From: Macrosoma leucophasiata | Taxonomy: Eukaryota > Arthropoda > Insecta > Lepidoptera > Hedylidae | Assembly (NCBI GenBank): GCA_036365455.1 | Contig: JAWQUS010000004.1 | Location: forward strand, 2,487,501-2,551,500 | Reading direction: 5' to 3' | Length of the DNA stretch: 64,000 bases | In this document: positions 1 through 12,100 of the stretch, one piece after another | Layout of the letters: each line of letters begins with the position of its first letter | Numbering within the stretch: the first letter of the stretch is position 1 | The notes under the pieces: generated by a model | Seen by the model: only the letters and a program-made list of their open reading frames with translations | Databases searched by the model: none | Told to the model about the DNA's origin: nothing | Position numbers and translations under genes: made by a program

Positions 1-95
1 TTTCATTATGCAGCACTTTCTATCCAATTGAATATTTAATCAATTTTTTTATGCACGAATACGTGGAAGTATTTACAATTTACGATATTTTTTAC

Positions 96-714
96 GTTAG
101 GATCCCACTGCAGAATCATTTCGTTCATCCAGATATGCTGCAAACCTAATTTTTACGCATTATTATAATCTAGAGAATAAATATCCACTAGGTTGCCTAT
201 CAAAAATTAGCTGCAAGTCTTTTTATATTTCTTTTGGAAAAAAAAATAGTAATAATTATTACTTGTTTTTTCTATGAAATATCGTACTTGGCCGCCCCCA
301 CATATTTTCCCCCCATTAACTTTTTACGTCCATAACGTACATGTATTGTTTATATACTTATCAAATTAAAGCTATTTTTTCGCATTATTATGGTATATGG
401 GAGCCATATTAAATCGGCCGAATATAAGAGTTGCCGGCTGTTATAAACTCAAAAACTCAAACTCAAAAATTCATTTAATCACTTGGAAATAATAGAATTT
501 GCTTGTGATAGGTCAAATTACAAATATAAAATTAATGCGAATAACAACTGATACGTTAATTAATATGTCAAAGTAAACAAAATAAAATAAATAATGATAT
601 GAATAAATAATGGGTATAGATATATTTTCTAAATTATAAACATGCGTAAAAATTAGGTTTGCAACATATCTGGATGAACGAAGTAGGTACCTAATTCTGC
701 AGTGGGATCCTAAC
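96..714. mobile_element. Element N: DNA-transposon-like element with long inverted ends
   Basis: The first ~70 bases (from GTTAGGATCCCACTGCAG) reappear inverted at the right end (ending CTGCAGTGGGATCCTAAC). Both ends share the segment with CATCCAGATATGCTGC. The interior is AT-rich with no coding potential. A truncated second copy lies near 20,412-20,704, so this is a real family. A non-autonomous DNA transposon or foldback element is likely; the superfamily is unknown. Confidence 0.6.
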
Positions 715-877
715 CTAACTGTTTTCGTGCGCCATTAATATTAAATGAGAAAGGGTATATTAACACACATTTTTAGTTTTAAGTTTTTAACCTTGTCTTG
801 GCCTTGACTTGTCTACCCATAACTCGCTTTTCTGCACTTACTACAAAATTTGTAATGTTATACAAAGAATAATTTTT

Positions 878-1160
878 ACTGGTGGTAGAGCTCCAGTGAC
901 GGAGCTCGCGGGCGTAGTCACCACCGCATTACCTAATATACTTGCCGCTAAAGGTAGTGTTCAGCACTATCGTGTTCCGGTCAGGTGGTAATGTACGGCC
1001 CTGTAATTTCCGGCACAGAGGCGTAACACCTTAGGCTTCAGGAGTTGTAACGCCTCTGCATGTTGACTTTGATCTTTGTGTAAGTGTCTATAAGCTGCGG
1101 TCATCACTTAACATCAATGTGAACTGCATGCTTGTTTACCACTTCCATTACATTAAAAAA
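878..1160 (+). mobile_element. SINE-A (Metulj-like lepidopteran SINE)
   Basis: The copy starts ACTGGTGGTAGAGCTCC, passes through GTGTTCCGGTCAGGTGGTAA and ends CATTACATTAAAAAA. Short retroposons of this kind use an internal RNA polymerase III promoter and need LINE reverse transcriptase to move. The head TGGTGGTAGAGCTC resembles a tRNA A box and GTTCCGGTC is a weak B box. About 27 copies in the window define the family: subfamily A has GTTCCGGTCAGGTGG and GGCATAACACCTTAGGCC, and subfamily B has AGACATAACAACTTAGGTC. The family link to Metulj/HaSE is from memory. The short open frames inside it are not genes. Confidence 0.85.
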
Positions 1161-1488
1161 ATCACATTTAAAGTATATTGTTTTCCTAGTTAGAATCATG
1201 AAAATTCTTCGTGTATATTTTTTTCTTTCAGTCTTTTAATAATAAGAGACTGAAAGAAAAAAATATTCCTTAAATACTATAAAGTATAATAAATTAATGT
1301 TTTGTATTTTTCCTATAAAAACAGTACAGGAAAAATTATTCGCCATTCCAAAAATGTACTCGCTTTTGTATTCTGTTTATTTGATTTAATAATTTATTGA
1401 CAATATGAAGTAGGTACTGTTAGTGTCTAAAATATAGTAGGCACACAGACCAATCAGCCTAGTCGATGAGTAGGCGTCATTTAAGGTG
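1161..1488. other. AT-rich stretch with a short hairpin
   Basis: No gene is visible. Around 1217-1264 is an inverted repeat: TTTTCTTTCAGTCTT, an 8-base spacer, then AAGAGACTGAAAGAAAA. It is too AT-rich to be a confident regulatory structure. Confidence 0.4.
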
Positions 1489-1563
1489 AAACAGGTGGTG
1501 CTTGTGCCAAATCAGGTGGTGTTTGCGCAAAAGCAGGTGGTGCTTATGCCAAAACAGGTGCCT
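1489..1563. repeat. Short 21-bp tandem repeat, about 3.5 units
   Basis: The unit AGGTGGTGCTTGTGCCAAATC repeats three times with point changes and ends in a partial AGGTG. It lies just upstream of a SINE-B fragment. Confidence 0.7.
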
Positions 1564-1609
1564 AATTGGAATTAGGTTGTTTACATTTTGAATCACACCT
1601 GCTAGCTAC

Positions 1610-1788
1610 TGTATGGCCCAGTAATAACTATCACAGAGACATAACAACTTAGGTCTCAGGGGTGGCCACGCATCTGCATATTGACCTCTGGTTTTTATGT
1701 AGATGTCTATAGGCTGCAGTCATCACTTAACATCAATGTGAACTCCATGCTTGTTTGCTACCTTCATTACATAGAAAAAAAACCTTCA
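1610..1788 (+). mobile_element. SINE-B fragment (3' part)
   Basis: The copy carries the subfamily-B signature ATGGCCCAGTAATAACTATC and CATAACAACTTAGG, then the shared 3' region GGCTGCAGTCATCACTTAAC and an A-rich end. The 5' head is missing. Confidence 0.8.
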
Positions 1789-1799
1789 CAAGTTATTTA

Positions 1800-2122
1800 T
1801 ACATCTATGCAAATAAATAAAATTAGAGTGTCTGTTTGAAATATTAAAATAACCGCTTTTTACTAAATGCATATGTGTACACGGTACATATACCAAAACA
1901 ACATTTTTTACAATTTTTGTCTGTCTGTCTGTCTGTTTGGCAGGGCTAATCTCGGGAACGGCTTAACGGATTTCGACAGAACTTTCACTGGCAGATAGCT
2001 TATGTAATAAGGAGTAACTTAAGCGTTACTTTTATACTAGCTGCGCCCACGACTTCGTCCGGGTAGATACTGAACAATCATAAATTCTCACGCGGGCGAA
2101 GTCGCGGGCACAGCTAGTTGGT
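1800..2122 (-). repeat. Interspersed repeat Q (CTAGCTG-headed, foldback head)
   Basis: On the minus strand it begins CTAGCTGTGCCCGCGACTTC and ends near TTTTATTTATTTGCAT. It carries a (GTCT)n tract and the phrase AAAACAACATTTTTTACAA. The head is itself an inverted repeat (2039-2118). Further copies lie near 18,545, 62,612 and 63,545. It is non-coding; it may be a SINE or a LINE 3' end. Confidence 0.65.
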
Positions 2123-2544
2123 GAATATATTTCGTTTTCTATTTAAACAATTAAATTTTCCCATCAAACGAATCGTAAGACGAGATTTTTTTTTTACTAA
2201 AACCCGTGTACACAAAATCAACAAGTATGCACGGCCGTAAAAACGCTATGGCATTCCAATGAATAAAATATGGCGGATGAAGTGGAGTTTATTTCAATTA
2301 TTTACGAAGCCCAGTTTATTTTGCTCGACACAGTCGCTGCACATCGACAAAAGGGACGAATAATTATTGGTAATTTGGATTCGGAGGTTAAATAATCAAT
2401 TGAAAGTATATATGTAAAAACCGGTCAAGTGCATGTCGGGCCACGCGCAGTATAGAGTTCCGTAGTTTTCAAATTGGCATAATTTATGAAAAATGTAATA
2501 AATATTTTTTATACTAGCGCTGAACAGCGCTATTGTGTTAGACG
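2123..2544. other. AT-rich sequence with a fragment of repeat R
   Basis: No gene. Bases about 2417-2475 (CCGGTCAAGTGCATGTCGGG to GTTCCGTAGTTTTC) match the left end of repeat R, seen complete at 42,848-43,494. Confidence 0.5.
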
Positions 2545-4738
2545 CTAATGTATGGCCCGTGATAAGTTCGCAAGGGTGGCAATGCATAAAAAAACAAACG
2601 CCGAACGTCCAGCGTCCCGACGCCGAGCGTCCCGACGCCAAACGTCCCGACTTCGAGCGACCAGACGCCGAGCGTCCCGACGCCCAGCATCCCGACGCCC
2701 AGCGTCCCGACGCCAAGCATCCCGACGCCGAGCGTCCCGACGCCGAGCGTCCCGACGCCGAGCGTCCCGACGCCGAGCGTCCCGACGTCGAGCGTCCCGA
2801 CGCCCAGCGTCGCGACGCCGAGCGTCCCGATGCCGAGCGTCCCGATGCCGAGCGTCGCGACGCCGAGCGTCCCGATGACGAGCGTCACGACGCCCAGCAT
2901 CCGGACGCCGAGCGTCCCGACGCCGAGCGTCCCGACGCCGAGCGTCCCGACGCCGAGCGTCCCGACGCCGAGCGTCCCGACGTCGAGCGTCCCGACGCCG
3001 AGCGTCGCGACGTCGAGCGTCCCGACGCCCAGCGTCACGACGCCGAGCGTCCCGATGCCGAGCGTCGCGACGCCGAGCGTCCCGATGCCGAGCGTCCCGA
3101 CGCCCAGCATCCGGACGCCGAGCGTCCCGACGCCGAGCGTCCCGACGCCGAGCGTCCCGACGCCGAGCGTCCCGACGCCGAGCGTCCCGACGTCGAGCGT
3201 CCCGACGCCGAGCGTCGCGACGTCGAGCGTCCCGACGCCCAGCGTCACGACGCCGAGCGTCCCGATGCCGAGCGTCGCGACGCCGAGCGTCCCGATGCCG
3301 AGCGTCCCGACGCCCAGCATCCGGACGCCGAGCGTCCCGACGCCGAGCGTCCCGACGCCGAGCGTCCCGACGCCGAGCGTCCCGACGCCGAGCGTCGCGA
3401 CGCCGAGCGTCCCGATGCCGAGCGTCCCGATGCCGAGCGTCGCGACGCCGAGCGTCCCGATGCCGAGCGTCCCGACGCCCAGCATCCGGACGCCGAGCGT
3501 CCCGACGCCGAGCGTCCCGACGCCGAGCGTCCCGACGCCGAGCGTCCCGACGTCGAGCGTCCCGACGCCGAGCGTCCCTATGCCGAGCGTCCCGACGCCC
3601 AGCATCCCGGCGCCGAGCGTCCCGACGCCGAGCGTCCCGATGCCGAGCGTCCCGATGCCAAGCGTCCCGACGCCGAGCGACCCGACGCCGAGCGTCCCGA
3701 CGCCGAGCGTCCCGACGCCGAGCGTCCCGACGCCGAGCGTCCCGACGCCGAGCGTCCCGACGCCGAGCGTCCCGACGCCGAGCGTCCCGACGCCGAGCGT
3801 CCCGACGCCGAGCGACCAGACGCTGAGCGTCCCGACGCCCAGCGTCCCGTCGCCGAGCGTCCCGACGCCGAGCTACCCGACGCCCAGCGTCCCGACGCCC
3901 AGCGTCCCGACGCCGAGCGTCCCGACGCCGAGCGTCCCGACGCCCAGCGTCCCGACGTACAGCGTCCCGACGTCGAGCGTCCCGACGCCGAGCGTCCCGA
4001 CGCCCAACGTCCAGACGCCGAGCCTCGACGCCTAGCGTCCCGACGCCCAGCGTCCCGACGCCGAGCGTCCCGACGCCCCGCATCCCGACGCCGAGCGTCC
4101 CGACGCCGAGCGTCCAGACGCCGAGCGTCTCGACGCCGAGCGTCCCGACGCCGAGTGTCCCGACGCCCAGCGTCCCGACGCCGAGCGTCCCGACGCCCAG
4201 CATCCCGACGCCGAGCGTCCCGACGCCGAGCGTCCCGACGCCGAGCGTCCCGACGCCGAGCGTCCCGACGCCTAGCGTCCCGACGCCTAGCGTCCCGAGG
4301 CCTAGCTCCCGACGCCCAGCGTCCCGACGCCTAGCTCCCGACGCCCAGCGTCCCGACGCCCAGAGTCCCGACGTCGAGCGTCCCGACGCCCAGCGTCCCG
4401 ACGCCGAGCGTCCCGACGCCGAGCGTCCCGACGCCGAGCGTCCCGACGCCCCGCACCCCGACGCCGAGCGTCCCGACGCCGAGCGTCCCGACGCCGAGCG
4501 TCTCGACGCCGAGCGTCCCGACGCCTAGTTCTCGACGCCCAGGGTCCCGACGTCGAGCGTCCCGACGCCGAGCGTCCCGACGCCGAGCGTCCCGACGCCG
4601 AGCGACCCGACGCCCGTCGTCCCGACGCCCAGCGTCCCGACGCCCGCCGTCCCGACGCCCGCCGTCCCGATGCCCAGCGTCCCGACGCCCGCCGTCCCGA
4701 CGCCCAGCGTCCCGACGCCCAGCCCATTAATCCACCGC
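2545..4738. repeat. Large 15-bp GC-rich minisatellite, about 142 units
   Basis: From about 2,590 to 4,725 the sequence is a tandem array of CGACGCCGAGCGTCC. Because 15 is a multiple of 3 and the unit lacks stops, long frames stay open on both strands; read forwards they give PDAER repeats. Those frames have no unique sequence or domain and should not be called genes. Between 2,891 and about 3,310 the variants follow a 210-bp (14-unit) higher-order period. The array adjoins a SINE-B relic (2545-2590, GTATGGCCCGTGATAA and GGGTGGCAATGCAT). The right end degenerates to CCGCCGTCC variants. Confidence 0.95.
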
Positions 4739-5214
4739 AGCACTTAAATAATTAATTCGTTTAAAAATATAAGACAAAATCAGGAAAGGACAAAATTGTA
4801 TTTGTGCTTTATGCGGTCAAATGGCGTCGATTTACATATTTTACGGTCGGATGGCTGTATCAAAAAATATTATGCAAATTGTTATTAGACTGTAGCTTAC
4901 AACAAAAGGCGGTATTGACGGCCTTTACTGTGTATCTACATTGTTTGAAGTATTAAAATACTTGTTTGAAGTATAAAATATTAATAAATTATTTAACTTT
5001 GCCTTTGGCGGCGTCGTGTGGCGGGTTGCTCACTTCCCTCTAAAATGGTCGAGGAGGGCAATGGCTGTCACATGCGTCATACTCGTGAACGGGTGCTGTT
5101 GGTGGGGACTGGTCTGTTCTGGTTTGCAGGACCTACATCACATTAAGTAGATAGCTGTTTATTTCCATCTATGCCATGGACGTTCACATTATTTAATTTT
5201 TCACGATAATTTGT
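4739..5214. other. Unannotated stretch
   Basis: No coding region or recognisable repeat is seen, apart from a moderately GC-rich patch at 5,000-5,130 with no long open frame. Confidence 0.4.
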
Positions 5215-5525
5215 AGTAGATTTAAGCGTTTGTTGGGTAGCGGAGTTCTTCTCAGTAGTGACTGCACTTGAAACTCTGCTAAGTGAATAACTTTGATCTT
5301 GACGATAAGTTTTTCTTTTTCTTCATTTATCATCATTGAAGGAATTGAAAAAAATTGTGATTATTATGTTTCAACTAAGTAGTTTAAATTCTAATTTTTA
5401 ATTTACTATTGATATATGATTTTGCTTTACTTTATGTAATGGTTATTCACTCTAGGTATTTTATATTTCTTGACGTTTTGAAAGTATCTGTAACGATCTA
5501 TTCGAAATAAAAATATTTTCTATTT
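5215..5525 (+). repeat. LINE-like 3' tail, family K
   Basis: It contains GGTAGCGGAGTTCTTCTCAG, TAAGTGAATAACTTTGATC, GGTTATTCACTCTAGGT and a terminal CGAAATAAAAATATTTTC. Two other copies lie near 13,255 (+) and 18,355 (-). The polyadenylation-like end suggests a LINE 3' UTR. No coding part remains. Confidence 0.55.
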
Positions 5526-7301
5526 CTATTTCTAACTACTTCAGTGGCGCTGTGGTGCACGCCACTACAGCTACCTTGAGGTCTCGGTTTCAATACTAAG
5601 TTAGTGTTATTGGTCTTTTTCCCTTTTCGAAGATTCCCAGAATCCTTGGCGTTTCGATCAGTGCCCTGTGATTTATTGAAAATTAGTCACACAAACATGA
5701 TCGTATAAAATAAGTGAATTTCAAATATAGAGGCCGCTTTTAGGTGATAAATAAAAGAGAATAAGCATTCATTTCATAAAACAATATTATTTTTAATTAT
5801 CATAGAACAGACCTTTTTGTAAAAAAAGATGAAAATTTACAAATCCCTCCTTTATATCGGTAACCTAGACTTTTTTCGATAAAGTGAAAACTTTTTTTTA
5901 GTCTTTCAAGGGATCAATTATTTATCTAAAAGTTACAGGAAAACTATTAAAAGTCTATGCTTTATTTATGACGACATGGGAAATATGATAATACAGAATC
6001 ATGTGAAGGAGTCCGACTCGCATTTGGTCGGTTTTTTTTATGTACGTAACTTCACGCCTGTAATCCCCGAAGGGGTAGACTAACGAGGCCGTTAAAGTAT
6101 TTTTATGTAGATGTCTAGATCATTCGCTTATCATAAACGTGTACAGAAAAAGGAAATAAATCCGTACTGTTCTGTGACAAATAATCAACTTGACATAAAA
6201 TATATCAAAGTATTGAATCGTTTAAAAATAAAAGCTGCGAGTTTGGTAGGTGTAACTGAAAAAAAGGTTACCATTTGCCTTTTGCAGTCACACTGCACTA
6301 TTTGATATTGAATGAGATTTACTATTTACCACGGCAGCGGGAATTTCGATATTTGCATTCGTTTTGTGTGTTACTTTTTATATGAATTTACTGTAAATAT
6401 TTGATATTTTAGGATTTTTTTTTTTTTGGCTTATGAAACACGTATAAAATATTCGTTTGCCACTATAGGTACAAAGGTTTGCTAGCTACACTTTTTCAAA
6501 AATAATTGATATTCAATTTGCCCGTTGTGGTTTTTATCTGTTTATTTTCGGTTAAACCATCTGGTGTACGAAAAAGTGATTACGTCTTCCTTGTATTTAC
6601 ATTATACCTAATTTAAATATAATTTTAATATCTTATGTACATAAAAAAATGCGTTTCACATTAACCACAATTTAAATCGGGTCGGTACCGTCGGTATGAA
6701 GGTAAAAAGTATATTTTTATCCAAAATAGAATGGCGTAACGACCTGGTTTAAAATATGTATGATGGTTGCTTTGATTTTATACACGTGTATATAATCAAA
6801 GGATGGTTGTACCTTATTCTTATTTAGAAACTCCGAGATCTTAATACAAACTTGACTAATTTATGTAAAACTTTAGCAGCAGCTGATTCCTGAAAGAGTA
6901 ACAAACATCCATCCATCCATCCATTCATACTCACATAATTTCGCATTTATAATTTGAATAGGATAAATACTTAATACCTATAAGTTTTTTTAAACATGAA
7001 AGAAAGAAATATTGCCTGTTATCATTCGCAATAAGGACTCACTATCTTACTGATAATAAAACACAATATAAAAAGACCCCATTTTCACATAAATCCAGAT
7101 AATAGGTACCCTCTAAAGTTTAGAGTGTTAAAATTGATAATTGTTTTTATGACACATATTCACATGTTAAAGCTTACATAGGCTGTGTGCAGCAGAGATA
7201 ACGCTCTACGAACTCGAAACTAGCCGATTGACTTTTTCCTAAACTTGATGTGCAACATTTCATGACAAGTAATTAAAAAACTATGATATTGTAAAATAAA
7301 T
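5526..7301. other. AT-rich sequence with small repeat relics
   Basis: No gene supported; the 64-codon frame at 6111-6305 shows no domain. About 5990-6040 is an inverted relic of repeat R (GTCCGACTCGCATTTGGTCG). About 6045-6080 and 7186-7260 are scraps of SINE T3 and MITE M. Near 6906 is a short (ATCC)n tract. Confidence 0.45.
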
Positions 7302-7622
7302 TACGTAACTTCACGCTTCACGCCTGTTAACCCCGAAGGGGTAGGCAGAGGTAAATGCATGCATTCAAGCATACATGCAAAAACCCACGATTCGCCGGTT
7401 ACGTTTTGGCCCATGTAACAGGTGGCGAGACTGTTGACATCTCCGGGCACATTACCAAACTTTACTTACGAGGTACTGGGAAATTTCCAGAAAATTGAAA
7501 AATCCCAAAAGAACCAGAGATAAAAGTACTTTACACCATTATCTCTGATAGCCTCCTACCCAGGAATCGAACCCAGGACCTCAGCGTAGTAGAAGTGCCT
7601 GCTACCACAAGGCTACCGAAAC
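7302..7622 (-). mobile_element. tRNA-derived SINE T3
   Basis: On the minus strand it starts with a tRNA-like head (GTAGCCTTGTGGTAGCAGGC; B-box-like GGGTTCGATTCCTGGG) and ends at GGGGTTAACAGGCGTGAAG. Sister copies are near 12,804 (+) and 34,177 (+). The long non-tRNA body (ACCGGCGAATCGTGGGT) distinguishes it from a tRNA gene. Confidence 0.8.
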
Positions 7623-7978
7623 AGTAAAAAAATTGAAAAGATAATTTTACGAAATAATAGAGATTTCAAACACTCAAGTTGTGTAAATTTTCTTTACGAT
7701 TTGAATAATAAGTAAGTCGTTGTAAAATATAATGCAGTCAGATATCTGTTCTCATCAAGAAAGGGCAGTCGTTTCGGAGTGGAATGTCCACCTTAATTAG
7801 CAAATACGAAAGTTTTTTACGAAAGAATTTCACTCTACAATTTTAAGGAAAACCGGAACAATGCTCGTTTTTAAGGCAAATTATTTTAAGCTTGAAGACT
7901 GTAAAAGTAATGAGATATTATTAATGTGATATTGTGAGAAATCGTCTTGTAATGAAGAATGTGTTTATAAACGCTATC
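7623..7978. other. Unannotated AT-rich stretch
   Basis: No gene or known repeat was recognised; it borders the 3' end of the adjacent LINE relic. Confidence 0.35.
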
Positions 7979-8721
7979 TCATGCTCCCATAACGGGGTAG
8001 GCAGAGAGTGTAGAGCGCCAGATATCCCGGTTCTGACAAACCTCTCGTGCCTCGTCTACTTTCATCATTCTCTTCATACATGCACGCCGATTCCTAAGAC
8101 TTTTGATCCCACCATCAGACAGAACTCGACCTATTTGGTCATGGTAGGTCAGTCTTGGTCTTCCTGGGCCTCTGCAACCATCCACACTCGCATTGTATAT
8201 CTGTTTAGTCATTCGCTCATTCGACATTCTTTCTATATGCCCGAACCATCGGAGCATGCTTTTTTTCATTTTTACACCGATACTATCATTCACACAAAGC
8301 CTCTTTCTTACATCTTCATTACGAACGCGATCGGTGAGTGATATACCGCAGATCTTGCGCAATGATCTCATCTCGACCGCGTTCAACTTACTTTCAAGCT
8401 CTTTCCTGCATACCCAGCTCTCGCTTCCATATAAAAGCGTTGGAGTAAGTACAGCATTATATACGGCCAGTCGCGCCCGCTGGCTGAGATGTTTAGATTC
8501 TAGCAGCTTACCCAACGCTCCATTCCCGCAATTTCCAGCAAGCACTCTTCTTTCTATGTCAGTGGTGTACCTACCATCCTTGCTAAAAGCACATCCAAGG
8601 TATACAATTTCATCCACCTGTTCTAACACTGCATCATCTACTACTACCCTTGCATTTGTTCTCTGCTCATCTCTTCCAAATACTAATATTTTAGTTTTAT
8701 CCACATTCAATTGTCACATGC
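7979..8721 (-). pseudogene. LINE reverse transcriptase, C-terminal fragment
   Basis: A 243-residue open frame resembles the region after the catalytic motif of non-LTR reverse transcriptases: NVDKTKILVFG (thumb), YLGCAFSKDGRY, then NAVLTPTLLYGSESWV, MRSLRKICGISLTDRVRNED, MLRWFGHIERM and GPGRPRLTY. The upstream fingers and palm and the endonuclease are absent, so the copy is 5'-truncated and inactive. No stop interrupts the fragment, so it is fairly young. A smaller relic of the same family is near 50,105-50,240. The clade is uncertain (CR1/Jockey-like or RTE-like). Confidence 0.8.
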
Positions 8722-9149
8722 ATACATGTATGAATAAAAAATAAAAGATCAGAACTTCAAGTAAAACTGTATGTTTTTTCTGTAATTTTAGGGTAGGTAT
8801 TATTTTCTTAGGGCGTCCACACAAAACTGCGATGCGATGCGACGTTGCATCGCAAGAATTGCGATGCGAATTGCTGCGGTGCGATTTCATCCGACGTAGG
8901 GTTTCTGGTTTCTCGTCTCATTTTTTTCTCGAGTTTCGAGAATTCTCGACTTTTATTTCTCGAGTTGTCTCGACTCTCGAGTCTTTCGTTGAAAATGTAA
9001 ATTGCACTGAAAATGAGATGAATAACTTATTCATGAATTAACCACAATACAATAACTATAACTACTAACTATATAACTATATAACTTACATTTGGGGTGT
9101 AAGGGGTCTCAACCAACACCATCGAGACCCAAGCCAACCTCACCTGCAC

Positions 9150-12100
9150 GTGGTGCACCCTGCTATACAACAAACGAGGCTCTGGCGACCTGCCAACACG
9201 CACTGGACCAGCGTGGCGGGTTATGGTCTAAACCCCCCCAAGATGGAAATGCAGACGAGGAAAAGGCCCCAAGTGCCCGGCGGCAAAACTAGCAAAACTG
9301 GCGTAGACGGGCGCTGGTCGAGCTCTGGAGCCAGGGGTGCTAAGAATCTCCGGGTGAGTCGCTTCCGTCAAACGACTTCGGCATGCACAACGGAAAACCG
9401 ACGTAGGTTATCACTGGTAACATACAATACACGCACGTTAAGGACAGACGAGAAAATTGCTGAGCTGGAAGAAGAATTGAACAAGTTGCACTGGGACATC
9501 TTAGATCTATCTGAAGTCCGTAGAGAGGGAGAGGACATGATAACTCTGAAGTCTGGCAACTTGTTCTACTACCGGGAGGGCGACCAGCAGTCCCAAGGTG
9601 GTGTCGGGTTTATCGTCCACAAGTTTCTCGTTAACAACATTGAATGCATCACGAGTGTGTCGAGTAGGGTCGCGTACCTGATACTCAGAATATCCAAGAG
9701 ATATTCCTTGAAGGTCATCCAGGTATACGCACCGACCTCGGCACACCCGGACGACGAGGTGGAAGCTATGTATGAGGACATAAGTAGGGCCATACATACT
9801 TCCAAAACTTATTTCACTGTTGTAATGGGAGACTTCAACGCAAAGCTGGGCAAGGGATGTGATAATGAGCTGAGAGTGGGGCAATTTGGATGTGGGAATC
9901 GGAACCCTAGGGGCCAGAGGCTGGCCAATTTTCTGGAGAAGGAGGAACTTTTTATGATGAACTCCTTTTTCAAGAAGCCGCCTCATAGGAAATGGACCTG
10001 GATGAGCCCCGACGGTTCCACAAAAAATGAGATAGACTTCATTATGACCAACAAGAAACATATATTCAATGATGTCTCCGTGATTCACAGGGTGAAAACC
10101 GGAAGTGATCACCGAATGGTTAGGGGCACATTGAATTTAAACATCAAGATCGAAAGATCTCGTCTAATGAAGTCTACGCTCCGACCTACTATTTCTCACA
10201 TACAAAACCCCGAGAGCTTTCAGCTCGAATTGAAAAATCGCTTTGCTTGCCTGGAGGATTGCATCTCAGTGGACGATATGAATGACAGGTTGGTAGAAAC
10301 TGTCCAGTCGGTGGGGTATAAATGCTTTAAAACTCGCCGACGAAATAGACCTCAAAAACTAACCGATCAAACCCTCAACCTTATGGCAGAACGACGCTCA
10401 ATGACACTGCAGACCTCTGATGAAGCTGAAAAATACCGGCAACTTAATAGACAGATCCAACAGTCCTTGCGGCACGATATCAGATCCTTCAACACAAAAT
10501 GTGTTGAGGAAACGATTGAGAGAAACAAGGGCTCCAAAGTGTTTGCAAGGGATCTGTCTATTGGACAGAGCCGGCTGATGCAGCTGAAGACAGAGGACGG
10601 CAGTTTAGCGTCGACTACGCCTGAGGTATTGCGGGAGATCGAGAGGTTCTATGGGCAGTTATATACCTCGGTCGCACAACCTGCCTCTGATTTGGTTAGA
10701 GACCCGAGAGCCAAATTAACCCGACACTATACCGAAGATATCCCGGACATCAGCCTGTACGAGATTAGGATGGCCCTCAAACAGCTTAAGAACAACAAGG
10801 CGCCTGGAGAGGACGGAATCACTACAGAGCTTCTGCAAGCGGGTGGATCACCGTTACTGAAAGTCCTTCAGAAGCTCTTTAATTCCGTCCTATTCGAAGG
10901 TACTACGCCAGAAGCATGGAACAGAGGCGTGGTGGTGCTTTTCTTCAAAAAAGGTGATAAAACCCTATTGAAGAACTATAGACCCATCTCGCTTCTGAGC
11001 CATGTCTACAAGCTGTTTTCGAGGGTGATCACGAACCGTCTCGCTCGCAGATTTGATGACTTCCAGCCTCCCGAACAAGCCGGTTTCCGAAAAGGCTATA
11101 GTACCATAGACCACATACACACGCTGCGGCAGGTTATACAGAAGTCCGAGGAGTATAACCGGCCATTATGCTTAGCGTTCGTGGACTATGAGAAAGCCTT
11201 TGATTCGGTTGAAACATGGGCTGTGCTGCAGTCTTTACAGCGTTGCCACATTGACTATCGGTATATCGAAGTGTTGAAGTGTTTGTATAAAAACGCCACC
11301 ATGTCAGTCCGAGTAGAGGACCAATGCACGAGGGCGATTCCATTGCAGAGGGGAGTAAGACAGGGAGATGTCATTTCACCCCTGCTCTTCACCAATGCAA
11401 TGGAAGACGCCTTCAAGCTCCTGCAATGGCAAGGACTAGGCATCAATGTCAACGGCGAATGCATCACTCACCTTCGGTTTGCCGACGATATTATAGTCAT
11501 AGCAGAGTCGCTGAAAGATCTCAGCACAATGCTCGAAGACTTCAATTGAGTGTCCCAAAGAATGGGCCTTAAAATGAACATGGATAAGACCAAGGTCAGC
11601 CGTTCAATAACCTTGTATCGCCCACTCCAGTGTCCGTTGGGAACTCGATCCTCGAAGTTGTCGACGAATATGTCTATTTAGGACAAACCATACAACTAGG
11701 CAGGTCGAACTTCGAGAAAGAGGTCATTCGCCGAATCCAACTCGGCTGGGCAGCGTTCGGGAAGTTAAGGAGCGTTTTCTGAGCGGAGCTGACATTTGCT
11801 GAACAGGACACCTTTTTGGCAGCCGTGAGACACATATTACGTGTATAGGTATGTATTAATTTTTAGAAAATGTGTTGTCTTTTCTCTGTTACCTGTTACG
11901 TTTTATGTGTCTCGTTGTGTGTCAAATAAATGTTTCTTATCTTATCTTATCTTTTCTCGTCAAACATCCCGCAGTCCTTGAAGACGAAAGTCTTTAACCA
12001 GTGCGTTTTGCCGGTGATGACCTACGGTGCCGAGACGTGGTCTCTCACTATGGGTCTCGTACGAAAGCTCCAAGTCACTCAGCGGTCAATGGAAAGGGCT

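Noticed and set aside
2535..4334. 599-codon frame of PDAER repeats and opposite-strand frames as genes
   Set aside because: Frames exist because the 15-bp unit is stop-free on both strands; no unique sequence or domain.
9092..9292. Separate 66-codon gene before the RTE frame
   Set aside because: Starts at TTG and overlaps the main frame; possibly the remnant of a short RTE ORF1, but not supportable alone.
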